A stretch of DNA of 64,000 bases. Source: Hysterangium stoloniferum. Lineage: Eukaryota > Basidiomycota > Agaricomycetes > Hysterangiales > Hysterangiaceae. Under the pieces are notes generated by a model. The model ran no database searches. It had not been told where the DNA came from and saw only the letters and a program-made list of their open reading frames with translations. The position numbers were made by a program, and so were the translations under genes. Below are positions 1 to 10,787 of the stretch, in pieces. The stretch covers positions 1-64,000 of the forward strand of contig WHVD01000003.1 in NCBI GenBank assembly GCA_015178975.1, in the 5' to 3' direction. The first letter of the stretch is position 1. Each line of letters begins with the position of its first letter.

Positions 1-789
1 TCCCTCATCCTCCTCATCCTCATCCCTCATCCTCCTCATCCTCCTCATCCTCATCCTCATCTCCTCATCCTCATCTCATCCTCATCCTCATCCTCATCTC
101 TCCTCATCTCCTCATCCATCCTCCTCATCCTCATCCTCCTCATCCTCATCCTCCTCATCCTCATCCTCCATCCTCATCCTCACTCCTCATCCCATCCTCA
201 TCCTCCTCATCCTCCTCATCCTCTCCTCTCATCCTCCTATCCTCATCCTCATCCTCCTCATCCTCATCCTCATCCTCCTCATCTCCTCATCCTCATCCTC
301 CTCTCCTCATCCTCTCATCCTCCTCATCCTCATCCTCATCATCCTCTCCTCCTCATCCTCATCCTCCTCATCCTCATCTCCTCATCCTCATCCTCCTCCT
401 CCTCTCCTCTCCTCCTCCTCCTCCTCCTCCTCCTCCTCCTCCTCCTCCTCCTCCTCCTCCTCCTCATCCTCCTCCTCCTCCTCCTCCTCCTCCTCCTCAT
501 CCTCATCCTCCTCCTCCTCCTCCTCCTCCTCATCCTCATCCTCCTCCTCCTCCTCCTCCTCCTCCTCATCCTCATCCTCCTCCTCCTCCTCCTCCTCCTC
601 ATCCTCCTCCTCCTCCTCCTCATCCTCCTCCTCCTCCTCCTCCTCATCCTCCTCCTCCTCCTCCTCCTCCTCCTCATCCTCCTCCTCCTCCTCCTCCTCC
701 TCATCCTCATCCTCCTCCTCCTCCTCCTCCTCATCCTCCTCCTCCTCCTCCTCCTCCTCCTCCTCCTCCTCCTCCTCATCCTCATCCTC
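1..789. repeat. Degenerate TCC/TCA microsatellite
   Basis: Almost pure TCCTCA and TCC triplets on the plus strand. The first 400 bases are irregular (TCA, TCTCC and single-base slips), while 400-789 is a cleaner TCC tract with scattered TCA. Read on the minus strand it is GAG/GAT and gives an uninterrupted Glu/Asp run; in the two other frames it gives Arg/Met-rich or Pro-type runs. No coding signal lies outside the repeat except about eight codons at 790-810, so I treat it as a simple-sequence expansion rather than a gene. It reaches the window edge, so its full length is unknown. Confidence 0.95.
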
Positions 790-1344
790 AACTATCTGCC
801 TTTTCTTCATTTAAAGCCAGTTAGTCAAATACATACAAGAAAAAGTGAACACTCATCCTGGATGCTCCCTTGTTTATAATACACTCCTGCCCCATTCCAT
901 CTCCATTCCATCCATTCCTCTGTTTCCATCTCCACGTATACTCTTATTTGCCACCTAGTATTGTTTCTTAGTACCATACATCAGTTTCTATATCTCCCTC
1001 CACCTTGTCATCACTTTCTGTGATCTGTCTTACACTTTGCTTCTTTGATCAGCCTTCTGATCATCCATCTCAATGTAGTATAAAGATCTTTTCATGTACA
1101 ATATAGTTCTTCAGTTAGAATATCAACTTAGATTAGCCTCTCTTACTTTTCCATCTTTCCTCTCACTGCTATATCTCTCAAGAGTGGTCTTCAGCAAGCC
1201 ATGACCCTCTATCTCTCAACTCTTAGTAATTCAGCCCTCCATTCAATTAAGCTAAGTGTTGACTCTTGTTCATATTGTACTATCTGCTCTGTTTGAAATA
1301 CTGGAGCACTCTGACAGTTCATAAGAGGGTGCAACACATGTGTA
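790..1344. other. Gene-free AT-rich stretch left of the transposon
   Basis: I see no coding region here. The part from about 1186 to 1341 is one copy of a diverged direct repeat whose partner lies at about 3282-3440. The rest is AT-rich, pyrimidine-rich sequence without recognised features. Confidence 0.6.
1186..1341 (+). repeat. Diverged direct repeat, left copy
   Basis: This stretch matches 3282-3440 with many substitutions and small indels. Shared blocks include GCAAGCCATGA, ACTCTTAGTA, GAGCTAAGTGTTGA-like text (AAGCTAAGTGTTGA here), TTTGAAATACTGGA and AGGGTGCAACACAT. The Tc1 element inserted within a few bases of the end of this copy. The pair could be remains of long terminal repeats of an older element, or two members of a dispersed family. 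Confidence 0.7.
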
Positions 1345-1556
1345 CAGTGACTCAAAAAACCCTTCCAATGTTTGGTACTTCAGATGTATATCCTTGATAA
1401 CTCAGAGGAGAAAATTGCAAAAATATCAAAAATATTTGTGAATATGCTCTATCATATCTAGATTGTTGAAATACAATTCCATTACATAAGCTCCAAATAT
1501 GGAAATACTACAAATATATATATACAGGAGACTCATTGGAAGGGTTTTTGGCCGAC
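1345..1556 (+). repeat. Tc1 left terminal inverted repeat
   Basis: About 210 bp, complementary to 2730-2943. The outer end starts CAGTGACTC and the inner end carries CATTGGAAGGGTTTTTGGCC, matched inversely by GGCCAAAAAACCCTTCCAATG near 2733. A few substitutions separate the two arms. Confidence 0.85.
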
Positions 1557-1639
1557 AACTCTGACCCACAAAACTACTAATATTCAGTACTTAGTATGGC
1601 TGTCCTTTGCCTTCAACACACCTGCAACCCTTCTAGGCA

Positions 1640-2629
1640 TACTCTCAATCAAATTCTGACACACCTCTACATCAATCTTGTTCCACTCCTCCTCCACCCT
1701 CTCCCACAACTCCAGTATCCCTTAGCCTCCTCTTTTTATAATCCCACAAGTATTCAATGGGCTTGAGGTCTGGAAACTGTGCTGGTCATGGGAGGACATT
1801 AAAATCATTATCTTGAAGCCAAGTCTGGGCCTTCTTGCAGGTGTGTTCAGGATCATGATCTTGCTGAAAGATGATATTACCCACATATTTTCCATAATAG
1901 CTGAGGCTGGCTTGAAGATTCTCCTCCATAATCTCAAGATAAAGGTACCTATCCATTCTCTCATCTATCTTGAAAGAATACCCAGGTCCTTCCCACAGTA
2001 TGTAGCCCCATAATATCACAAATTCATCTCCATACCTCACAAAAAGTCCCTTCCAATGAGTCTTCTATATATAAATATTTGTAGTATTTCCATATTTGGA
2101 GCTTATGTAATCGCACTGTATTTCCATAATATAGATATGATAGAGCATATTCACAAATATCTTTGATATTTTTGCATTTTTATTCTCTGAGTTATCAGGG
2201 ATGTAAATCTGAAGTACCAAACATTGGAAGGGTTATTGAGGCACCCCCAACCATATTGAGACTATTGCACACAGTTTGGGTACAGATGGACTGGTTGGTG
2301 ACATTCTTAAGAGCTTTGGCCACATCAAAAGCAGTGTCAGCCTTCCCAGAGCTGATGAGATGCTGTGCATAGTGAATATTGGTAGGGGAAAGCTTGGAGG
2401 GGTGACCACCAATGGACTTAGAGAGATGACAACAATGCTTGGAGTAAAGTCTAAAGACTCTGCCAATGCCATAACCAGTAGGAGCTGCAATGTGGCTAGC
2501 TGTATGGCCAGCATCAAGCAGTGAGAGGATATGATTCTGGCTGGCAAGAGACAAAGTGCACATTTTGGGAATTGGGACATTGCTAGTTGCTAAAGGCCAT
2601 GTATTTATACTCCAGCACAATGTGGTCAT
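1640..2629 (-). pseudogene. Tc1-type transposase, interrupted
   Basis: The 5' part (about 2629-2240) encodes a helix-turn-helix region with the block HILSLLDAGHTASHIA and a second DNA-binding helix region. It stops making sense where the internal terminal-repeat copy starts. The 3' part (2040-1640) contains the family block IIFQQDHDPEHTCKKAQTWL, which holds the second catalytic Asp. It then has an in-frame TGA at the position of the usual Trp in LPWPAQ, followed by PDLKPIEYLWD, which holds the third acidic residue. The part with the first catalytic Asp is missing. The gene is dead by at least one deletion or rearrangement and one nonsense change. Confidence 0.88.
2041..2243 (+). repeat. Internal third copy of the Tc1 terminal repeat
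   Basis: This stretch has the same sequence and orientation as the right arm 2730-2943: CCTTCCAATGAGTC, TTTGTAGTATTTCCATATTT, ATATGATAGAGCAT and ACATTGGAAGGGTT occur in the same order. It ends with a degraded tip (TTGAGGCA in place of TTGAGTCACTG). It sits exactly where the transposase reading frame is broken. Confidence 0.85.
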
Positions 2630-2729
2630 GTGACATCATGTGACATCATGTGATTTTGTTGATAGGACCCAGTTGGAGGTGAACAATCAACAAGGTCACG
2701 TGACTATAAGTATATATAGTCATCAAGGC

Positions 2730-2943
2730 TGCCGGCCAAAAAACCCTTCCAATGAGTCTCCTGTATATATATATTTGTAGTATTTCTATATTTGGAGCTT
2801 ATATAATGAAATTGTATTTCCACAATCTATATATGATAGAGCATGCTCAAAAATATTTTTGATATTTCTGCATTTTTATCCTCTGAGTTATCAAGGATAT
2901 ACATCTGAAGTACCAAACATTGGAAGGGTTTTTTGAGTCACTG
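2730..2943 (-). repeat. Tc1 right terminal inverted repeat
   Basis: Right arm of the element, inverse of 1345-1556. The tip GAGTCACTG is followed by the TA target duplication. Confidence 0.85.
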
Positions 2944-2945
2944 TA

Positions 2946-4215
2946 CGATCAGAAGCTGTGATTAACTGAGAGCAGAATTACAAAAAAAGGAAATAGTCCG
3001 AGAGCTACAAGTATATACAGGCATATGTGAAACATAGAGTAGAATGGATCATCATAATAAAAAGGGGATATATCAAAGCATAACCAGATGGTACGAGTAT
3101 AATTTGACAGGGGTGTAAATGGGGTTTGATCACCATGAAGGTATACGTCAGTGTCGGTTTACCGACAGTTGCCAATAAGATGACTTGGCCAGTAACTTGA
3201 AATGCAGACAGATGATAATATCATCGGGGACCATTGGGTTGTGACATGGTTGTAACACCTTCTCTCCATACTCCTGAAGATATTCTTGGCAAGCCATGAA
3301 CTCTTACTGTATGACTCTTAGTATTTCACCCCCCTGGTTGATTGAGCTAAGTGTTGAACTTCATCTCTATTGTACTATTTGCTTTGTTTGAAATACTGGA
3401 ACACCTTAACAGTTTGTATAAGGGTGCAACACATAAGTTGAAGCCAAGCTCTACTACATTTATAAAGTCAAACCTCCCAACTAGTATGATCTTTACTGTC
3501 AGCCCCCCAATTAGTTCATTTCCAGTCATTGGACCCCCCAAATTAGGGCTTTCCTTCCCCCTTTCAGCTTAGATCTTAATACATCCCAAAGATCTCTTTG
3601 GTATATCCCAGTCTTGAAGGCACTTAAGGTGGATAATTGCAATAGTGGTCATTTATTGCACCCAAGTTCTGAAGGTAATGTATTAGGAAGAGGAAGTGAA
3701 TAGTGGTATAGGCCGGCATAGTTGTACTTTGGTTGTGTCATGTGTTTGCATTATATAAGGCATGTGCTAGTGTTGCTGGACCTTGACTAGAATGAGCAAA
3801 GACTCGCATACAAGCTACCTCAGGCAAACCTGTCCTGTAAATGAGAGCAAAACCGTCGTTAATAATCTGATTACTGTGGCGGTCCGTTGCATAACAATTG
3901 CTTGCACACGAGTTTAGTTAAGTTTCGATGCACACAAGATTTTTGACGATCGGTAATAGAGAGTATTTACAACTAATAGTAATGTCTCCAAGTTATGATG
4001 CACTGAAGACAATGGTTGCGTGACTTACTTGGAATATCTGTCTGAAGATTAACGTTGGAAACCAGAAACACAACGCAGAACTTTCGCAATCGTGAATTCA
4101 GAAGCGAATCCCCACACAAATAAACAGTAAGTTACAGCAAGTACACTTAAATTGACCACAACAGAGACAACGGAAAACGTTTGGAAGAAAGCGATACCAG
4201 TTTATACAGCTTTAT
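2946..4215. other. Gene-free stretch between transposon and KCH1
   Basis: No supported gene. About 3282-3440 is the second copy of the diverged direct repeat. The remainder has no convincing reading frame; the part next to 4215 should include the KCH1 3' untranslated region. Short open frames here lack splice context and conserved motifs. Confidence 0.6.
3282..3440 (+). repeat. Diverged direct repeat, right copy
   Basis: Partner of about 1186-1341, same orientation. The shared blocks are listed there. The spacing of about 2.1 kb includes the whole 1.6-kb Tc1 element, so before that insertion the copies were only about 0.5 kb apart. Confidence 0.7.
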
Positions 4216-6034
4216 CTAATTAGAATATCCCGAAGTGTAATTGTATCCACCTCTTGTCTCGGCATGATGTCCATACCGACTGTCATTCAGTTGAGCCTGC
4301 GTCTGTTGCGTCACATATCCACTATACGCATCTGAAATCGGGGTTGATGTTTTGGTGCTGTAGGGATTGGGTGGATTGTTTGGGGATGCCTGGCTATACT
4401 CACGATGGTGTTGCTGCGCAATAGGGGCTGCCCCTGTAGACAAATGGGCTGTACTGCCATAATCCGACTCGGCTTCGTATTTGTCGTATGCCTCTTCTTG
4501 TGGTAATGATCCTACAGATTGACCATAGGATGGGTATGCACTTTGAGGGTGAAGGTGGGTGTATGGTTGGTATTCAGGCATGGGGGGTGGGTAATCGGGG
4601 TATTCTGGAGCTAGTGTAGATCCATAGTCGGAAGGGTTCTTGTAATCAGATTGCCAACTAGGGGCTGGGGTAGACGAAGCATATGGTCCCCGACGCATTG
4701 CCATATTCAAGTGATCTGCATCGTCAAGGGATACGCTTGGCAACGTCGGTTGTGGCAATACAGTGCCGACAATTTTCCCTTGTTTATTCTTCAAATGAGA
4801 GAAGTCGCCAGCAGCTTCTTTCTTAGCAAGAAGGGCCTCCTTAGCTAATCTTTGCTTATTCTTCCGCTTGATGAGTTCGGCGATACGCTGAAATGATAAC
4901 AATAATGAGAGAAGGAGTGTACAAATTGTTTGAAAACCACGGACCTTGTCAACTTTGTGGCAGCAATATTCCTGTTTTCACAATAAACAAAAGTGAATAA
5001 ATTCAAAGATAAGTGACATTACCTTAAGATTGCCCCTGATATAGCAGAGTAGTGGGACGTAAAATATGCCAGCTGCTATCAATAATATCAAAGATATCAC
5101 AAAAACCAGGACAGTGAACAATGTTGCAACGATCAAAGCTGATGTGATAAAGTTGTCGGAATATTTGCTCAGTTTGAAAACGGGACCGTCGTGTAGTTTT
5201 GAGAGATAAAATCCGTATAATGTGAGGGCATTGATCGATTGACGAGGGCCGTCTGCAAGCAAAAGCCGTTTCCATCCTTAATGCCAAGGTTGATCAGTAC
5301 CGCCATGCGGAAGAGAGAGAAATCTGCTACCTTTGAAAGTGAAAAAGACGAAAAAGGCGAAATCATCCTTCTTTTTGGTAGAGTTGCTGATTGTGCAAAA
5401 TAAGCAGAAGTGGTCGTATGACCCTAACAACATATTTATTAACTATGGTGAGACACTAGCATCTTTGCACACTCACGGAGACTGTAGTAATTTTGCGACA
5501 TGACGTTGGTAAACGCATATGATATATCCCGACTCGCGATAATCTTCTTTGCTTTACGCCCCTCGTATGCCAGCTAAAAAGGAACATAATTATACAAGTT
5601 TTGTAGGCGAGAATTCAGACTCACAAGTAGGAACGAGAAGATAATGCACGCGACAAACAGCCATTTCGCGACCTTGAAAGGAATTACCACACATCCAGTA
5701 GCTGATCCTGGAGGACAACTTTTCTGAATTTGATTTGACCAGTCCTCGGTGGACAACATTGTCACGGCTGAAAAGATATCGGACATATAAACCAAGAACG
5801 ATTTAAGAATCATCCCGTAGAGAAATAGATATCTATCAGAGTTTAACTTCGTCAAGTCGGAAGTGATGCACGGGCGTACTTCATTCGTGTGAGGACAGCT
5901 TTTGAGTGAAATTCGCGGACATCAATGAAATCGAACTGCAAACGGCTTTTACGATAATTTTGGGATATGAGGGGCACTGTACTCACCTTGTGGTCTGGGA
6001 CTACCTCACGCTTCCAAGCTGGACCTCCACACAT
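4216..6034 (-). CDS. KCH1: KCH1/PRM6-family potassium transporter
   Basis: Predicted fungal low-affinity potassium influx protein of the plasma membrane, 484 residues. Eight exons join in frame: 6034-5987, 5935-5880, 5832-5625, 5573-5477, 5423-5331, 5276-5023, 4971-4945 and 4887-4216. The start MCGGPAWKREVVPDHKFDF is the family's N-terminal signature. Membrane segments lie around FLYGMILKSFLVYMSDIF, AKWLFVACIIFSFLLL, FAFFVFFTF and ALIVATLFTVLVFVISLILL. The sequence KEYCCHKVDKR follows the last one. The C-terminal half, after about residue 265, is a hydrophilic Tyr/Pro/Ser-rich tail. One intron is only 47 nt and one exon only 27 nt. It is divergent from DRG1. In budding yeast KCH1 and KCH2 support calcium influx in the mating response; that role is not shown here. 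Confidence 0.9.
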
Positions 6035-6403
6035 CACGGCTGGTTAAGAGAATGGGAAGGTATTTGAGACTGCAAAAAAATTGAGATGAGTAGAAGAGAA
6101 TGGATATATGAGTTGCGTGTCTATGGGGCTCTGCGTCTTGCGCAAGAAAAAGGATCGTTGGGAGCTAGGAGACCTAGTAATGAGTGAGAGGAACGCGGTG
6201 AAGCGGTTGATGGTGACAGTTGACTGGCGCAGTCGAGGAGCACGTGCCGAATTGAGCTGACGTAAGCTCTTCCTCCCCATTATCCAGGCGCTTGTTTTAC
6301 AATCCCAATTGTCCAGCAGTTGTTTGATTGTCTGTGCTCCAACTCTATCACTCCTCTTTTGATTTCAAAATTACTGTTTATAGAATATTGGACTCTCAAC
6401 GTC
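6035..6403. promoter_or_regulatory. Divergent KCH1/DRG1 intergenic region
   Basis: 369 bp between the two start codons must hold both promoters. I see no clear TATA box. The DRG1-proximal side is T-rich, with TTTTGATTTCAAAATTACTG about 40 bp before the start. Confidence 0.5.
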
Positions 6404-8409
6404 ATGACTACCGTTCAAAAGATCAAGGTATGATCGCCCGTTAGTTGGACGAATCCATGAAGCTTATTGTTACCAGGAAATCGAGGATGAGATGGTCAGT
6501 CATTAGCTATCCCTTGGCTCAATCATTGATTTACGCCACACACCATCTGATTTAGGCGAGAAGCAAGTAAAGATATGTTTTATTCCCACTCTTTACTAAT
6601 GACAGACTGTTCTCAGCCCAAAAGAACAAGGCTACGAGCTACCATTTGGGCTTATTAAAAGCGAAACTTGCAAAATTACGAAGAGAATTGATTGCTCCTT
6701 CTGGTGGAGGTGGAGGTGGAGCTGGCATTGGTTTCGATGTGGCACGAACTGGGATCGGTAATACTTCCATGGGCATGTTGCTTTTAATGCTGAAAATGAA
6801 AAATGAATTGTGATTCAGCATCCGTGGGGTTTGTTGGTATGTTATACATGGTGTGGTCCTCTTCGGTACATGTTAATCTTCAATTTTAGGTTTTCCTTCT
6901 GTCGGGAAGGTTCGTACCCTCCTCTACACATCTATCAGCTTCCTCATCCCGTTGCAGTCAACTCTCATGTCAAAACTTACGGGAACACACTCTGAAGTAT
7001 CCGCCATCGACTTCACAACTCTTACAACTGTACCTGGCACCGTCAAAGTCCATGGGGCACCAATTCAAATATTGGATCTTCGTACGATTGATTTCGCTGA
7101 CGTTTCTACTGAAAATTGTATCCTAATACGTGTACTGGTGCAGCCGGAATTATCGAGGGTGCCAATGATAATCGTGGTAGAGGTCGACAAGGTAAGTTTA
7201 CTGCCTTAACAGCCCGGTCTCAGGTATATTAAGATGATGGTCAGTGATTGCCGGTATGTTTCTTCTCATTTAGAAAAGGTGCATCAATCCTTATCTCCAT
7301 TCAGTGGCACGTACATGCAATCTCATATTTATTGTGAGCATATTTCAACTAAGTCCTTTGACTTCCTCATTAGTTCCAGGTGTTGGATGTCCTTAAGCCC
7401 TTGAATGACAAACGAATCATAGAAGGGGAGTTAGAAGGCTTTGGTATCCGTCTCAACAAAAGCCCTCCATCGATAATTGTTCGAAAGAAAGACAAAGGCG
7501 GTAAGCGAGACTGACTGTCTACATCCTCCTGGCTTGCTGATTGCTCTCGTAGGAATCGCAATATCCAATACTGTCCCGCTGACTAACATTGACCACGAAG
7601 AAATCAAAGCTGTTCTAAGTGAATTCCGCATCAGCAACGCGGATGTCGCCATTCGAGAACCGAACTGTACTGCAGATGACTTGGTGGACGTTATTGAAGG
7701 AAATCGGTGCGTGTGTGACAGATAGCTTATTTGTTGCTAACTTCGTTCCTAGGGTCTATGTACCAGCCCTTTACGTGTTGAACAAGGTCAGTAAAAGTCT
7801 CGACCAGAAGGGGCTCTGGCATTGATGTTTAAAATCACTCAATTCGGCAGATTGACGCCATCTCCATTGAAGAATTGGATCTCCTGTGAGTGTCGATCAT
7901 CAGCCAAAAATCCCACCTTATCGTAAATAGATATAAAATCCCACACTCTGTACCAGTCTCATCAAAAGAATGGATGAATATTGATGAGCTCATAGAGAAG
8001 GTACTATTTTAATTATTTCTACATTACGATTGAATTTACACGACCCACAAGATGTGGCAAGCATTAGATCTTGTTCGAGTCTACACAAAACCTCGGGGGC
8101 AGGCTCCGGATTATACCTCACCTGTTGTATTAAAGCGAGGAAAGTCGTCGATCGAAGATTTCTGCAACTCCATCCACAAGGAAATCGCAAAACAACTAAA
8201 ATAGTGAGTGAAGTTAGCCACTGTTTCGGCCTTTCGAAACTTGAATATATAATAGTGCAATAGTATGGGGGGCAAGTGCAAAACATGCTCGAGGTCAAAA
8301 GGTCGGTCTGGAACATACTTTGGACGATGAAGACGGTCGGTATACATTTACATGATGCATTACAATTCTGATTCTCTTTTCAATAGTCGTAACCATTGTA
8401 AAGAAATAA
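6404..8409 (+). CDS. DRG1: Developmentally regulated GTP-binding protein DRG1/RBG1
   Basis: Translation-associated TRAFAC GTPase, 368 residues, the same length class as human DRG1 (367). Eighteen exons: 6404-6427, 6477-6494, 6556-6562, 6617-6757, 6819-6836, 6890-6909, 6958-7081, 7144-7191, 7245-7253, 7305-7333, 7380-7500, 7553-7706, 7753-7786, 7851-7885, 7931-8000, 8052-8203, 8256-8335 and 8387-8409. Seen in order are the N-terminal block [19 protein letters not shown]1 GFPSVGKS, the switch region [12 protein letters not shown]3 DLPGIIEGA, G4 NKID, the TGS region near [17 protein letters not shown], and the end EDVVTIVKK. Exons 3 and 9 are 7 and 9 nt. The intron after exon 3 starts with GC (A|GCAAGT); only this choice restores ARTQ. 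The partner in the family is a DFRP/Tma46-type protein, not seen here. Confidence 0.95.
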
Positions 8410-8430
8410 TTGTAGCTGTATTCCGGAGGA

Positions 8431-10731
8431 TTAAATTCTTTTCAAATACAAGTATGACAATCTTATAAATGCCCAAGCTAGACCGACGGAACAGTAGACA
8501 CTTGTAAGAAGAAGCGGCAGAAATTCAAGAGATTGCTGAGCACGTGCATTCAGCAATGTCACAAATAGTTGAAGTAGACCGAATCCAAACAAATAAGCTC
8601 TTTCAAGACGATCTAAAATAACAGAGGATAGTGTTGACGGAATGCTGTACAGCGACAGTTATATGTAAGGTCACAAGGCTAAATAAACAGAAGCTTACTC
8701 ATATGTTTTCTGACTTAGAGGCTGCAAACAAAGTGCACCCCAAATGACTGAGTATGCGATCTCAACGAAATTTTCTATTGTCCATCAGGTCAAGGAAGCG
8801 ATTCAACACTGCATGCACATACCTGCTGGTGTGAATAATAGTGGAAATAGTCCATATATACCAGCCACCGTGGCGATGAAATATGTTCGAAACATGGCAT
8901 GACTGTCTCCAGCTAACAGACTACACACGCTCTCAGAAGGACAAAACAATAGATTGAGATTGGTGTTTAATACCTTAGCGGGACAAGAATGAGGAGGACG
9001 GCTTTCTCGTGGACATGCCAGCCGAACATAAATGACGCGTAACCACATAGAGTCACTGTTGTCAGAAAAGATTTGTATGTCGGCACGAGCCAGAGTTTGA
9101 TTAAAAATATCTAGAAGATTTGGGTCTTAAGCAGAGGAAAGCTTGCCGTCTTGGATGTTCTCACAATTTGAAACGTCAGTGTTATAAGAAAGGTGTGTAT
9201 AGGTCGGATGTTGGGCAGAACTGCAAAGATGGTGTCGCCAACGAGGCCTCTAGATGTGGCGGAAACACCCGAGATATTCACATTGATATTAGCTCCAGAA
9301 CTTTTCGCGACTAGTTACGACTTGTAAAAAAGTGGAGAGTAAATTGAAACGCTTTTACTCACATCGTAGTAATACTCGATCTAGGGCAGTGACAAGGGCC
9401 CAAGCATTCGGGGCCCAATAGGCGTGATTCAATCCGCGCGTGAAGGGAAATAGACGAGAAAGTAATTGGGCAGTTTGACCCATGAGAACAAATGGGCCCA
9501 GCGAAAAAGCGAAAATTACGATCACTGCATTCGCCAAGGATAAGAAATTTGGTAGGTTTGGTCGTGCTTAATTAACTAATAAGCTCGGTCGGTTAGAAAG
9601 CTATATCGAACAACGGACCTTGCGGTGTCATGCAATAGCTTCGAAGTAAGTATATAAAGTATGCGGGCTAGAGAGTATGGGGAACCACGCGTGAGGAACA
9701 CGGCCAACGAGGACAACGCAAAAATCAGATGAGCTTACCGCAATATACATGTATATGTGCTTAAAATTGAGAAGGATGGCAAAGAGTGATCCTGACAGTA
9801 GTTTATTCCCCTGTAGTTGTGTTGCTATGAAAAAGTAGGGCAATATAACATAGCACATCGCTCACATTCCTAGCAGCCAAAAGGGACCATAAAAGAATGC
9901 CGAACATGAATCCATTATATTGGAAGTGGATATGATCCACGATGAGAAAACCGGGATGCAGGAAGAGAGATATTGAGATGATCTTTTGTGTAGCAGGATC
10001 TGCGGCGCCGCGTATAAATCTAATAGTGGTGAAAGCTGTTATCAGCCGGGTAATAGCGTGATATACATACCGTAGAGCAGCCGCGCCAAGGACCAACTCA
10101 GTCAGGATGACGGTTGTGCGCTGATATGCTATTACAGACCAAGCATCGTAGTACAGATTGTCAAGGTTGACGATTTTTGGATCGAGGATATATGCCGGTA
10201 TCGACATGATATATTCGAAGTAGGCAAAGAATGGGGGATAATCCAACGCTGCAAGCCGCACATACATTGGTTCATTTAAGAGACAGGTGAAATGCAATGG
10301 AACATACTCCATTCGGAGGTTGTCTGCGCACAATGGATGCGATATTATTTTGCATACTACAAGCACATATTCTACACTTACATCATAGTACCATTTTGAC
10401 AGCGGTAATGAATGTGTGATGGCTAGCCAATTGCGGTGAACTTCAAAATCCGTCGAACGGCTGCATCATGAACATTACAAGTAAGAAATAAATGATATAA
10501 AGCGTACTATGCTGGAAAGAGCAAGACTTTTAGGATCGTCGAGAGGATGAGAATCTCCCCTTCCGTTGTGCTGAAGACTGCAAGGTAATTAGTGAAGAAA
10601 GAAGGGCGTTCTAGGTCGCTGTCTGAAAGTCGTCGTGGACTGTCATTTTCTGGCTTAGCTGAGGGAAAGCTAATCTGGGTTGGTGAGTCGGTCTTGAGAG
10701 GGTGAGGAACTCTGTTCTGAATACTCATCAT
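8431..10731 (-). CDS. ALG8: ALG8 dolichyl-P-Glc alpha-1,3-glucosyltransferase
   Basis: ER multi-span enzyme that adds the second glucose to the lipid-linked oligosaccharide for N-glycosylation. Family blocks are [20 protein letters not shown] and [17 protein letters not shown] in the lumenal catalytic part, then [20 protein letters not shown] and [28 protein letters not shown] points to ALG8 and not ALG6, which has DHGHFQYN. The gene is cut by many roughly 50-nt introns. Early joins are clear: TA|GTACGC to GATGCAG|C, then GAT|GTAAGT, then a 16-nt exon coding TTSEW. The start (10731) is preceded by a second adjacent ATG at 10728 and is followed by about 50 hydrophilic residues before the first membrane segment. 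The last exon ends in LSYLYLKRI. Its stop lies 21 bp from the DRG1 stop, so the two 3' ends must overlap. Confidence 0.92.
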
Positions 10732-10772
10732 TTCTTCAGCTGGAGATAGAGCTATTTATGACTAATCAGCTG

Positions 10773-10787
10773 GATTTCGTCACGTGA
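10773..10787. repeat. Target-site duplication, left copy
   Basis: GATTTCGTCACGTGA, identical to 11339-11353. It includes the E-box CACGTG. Confidence 0.9.

Larger units (their letters stand above)
1345..2943 (-). mobile_element. Tc1/mariner-family DNA transposon, decayed and rearranged
   Basis: A 1599-bp element lies between two TA dinucleotides (1343-1344 and 2944-2945), the expected target duplication. Its tips are perfect inverted repeats starting CAGTGACTC and ending GAGTCACTG, and the inverted repeats extend for about 210 bp (1345-1556 and 2730-2943). Each long repeat carries a direct repeat of the transposase-site type (CCTTCCAATG) at its outer and inner end, the IR/DR layout known from Tc1 elements. 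The transposase reads on the minus strand but is broken: an N-terminal helix-turn-helix part (about 2240-2629) and a C-terminal catalytic part (about 1640-2040) are separated by a third copy of the terminal repeat at about 2041-2243. It cannot be autonomous as it stands. Confidence 0.9.

Noticed and set aside
339..810. Long Arg-rich and Glu/Asp-rich open frames on the minus strand of the first kilobase
   Set aside because: They are translations of the TCC/TCA microsatellite; open frames are automatic in a triplet repeat, and nothing outside the repeat supports a gene.
2163..2524. Plus-strand open frames over the transposon
   Set aside because: They are antisense shadows of the minus-strand transposase fragments.
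4216..6034. Frameshift in KCH1 near 5855
   Set aside because: A 47-nt GTACGC..GATAG intron (5879-5833) removes the apparent frameshift and gives the expected MKYLFLYGMILKSF.
8431..10731. Assignment of the glucosyltransferase as ALG6
   Set aside because: The DHIHFQYNG and HAYWAPN forms are those of ALG8; ALG6 has DHGHFQYN.
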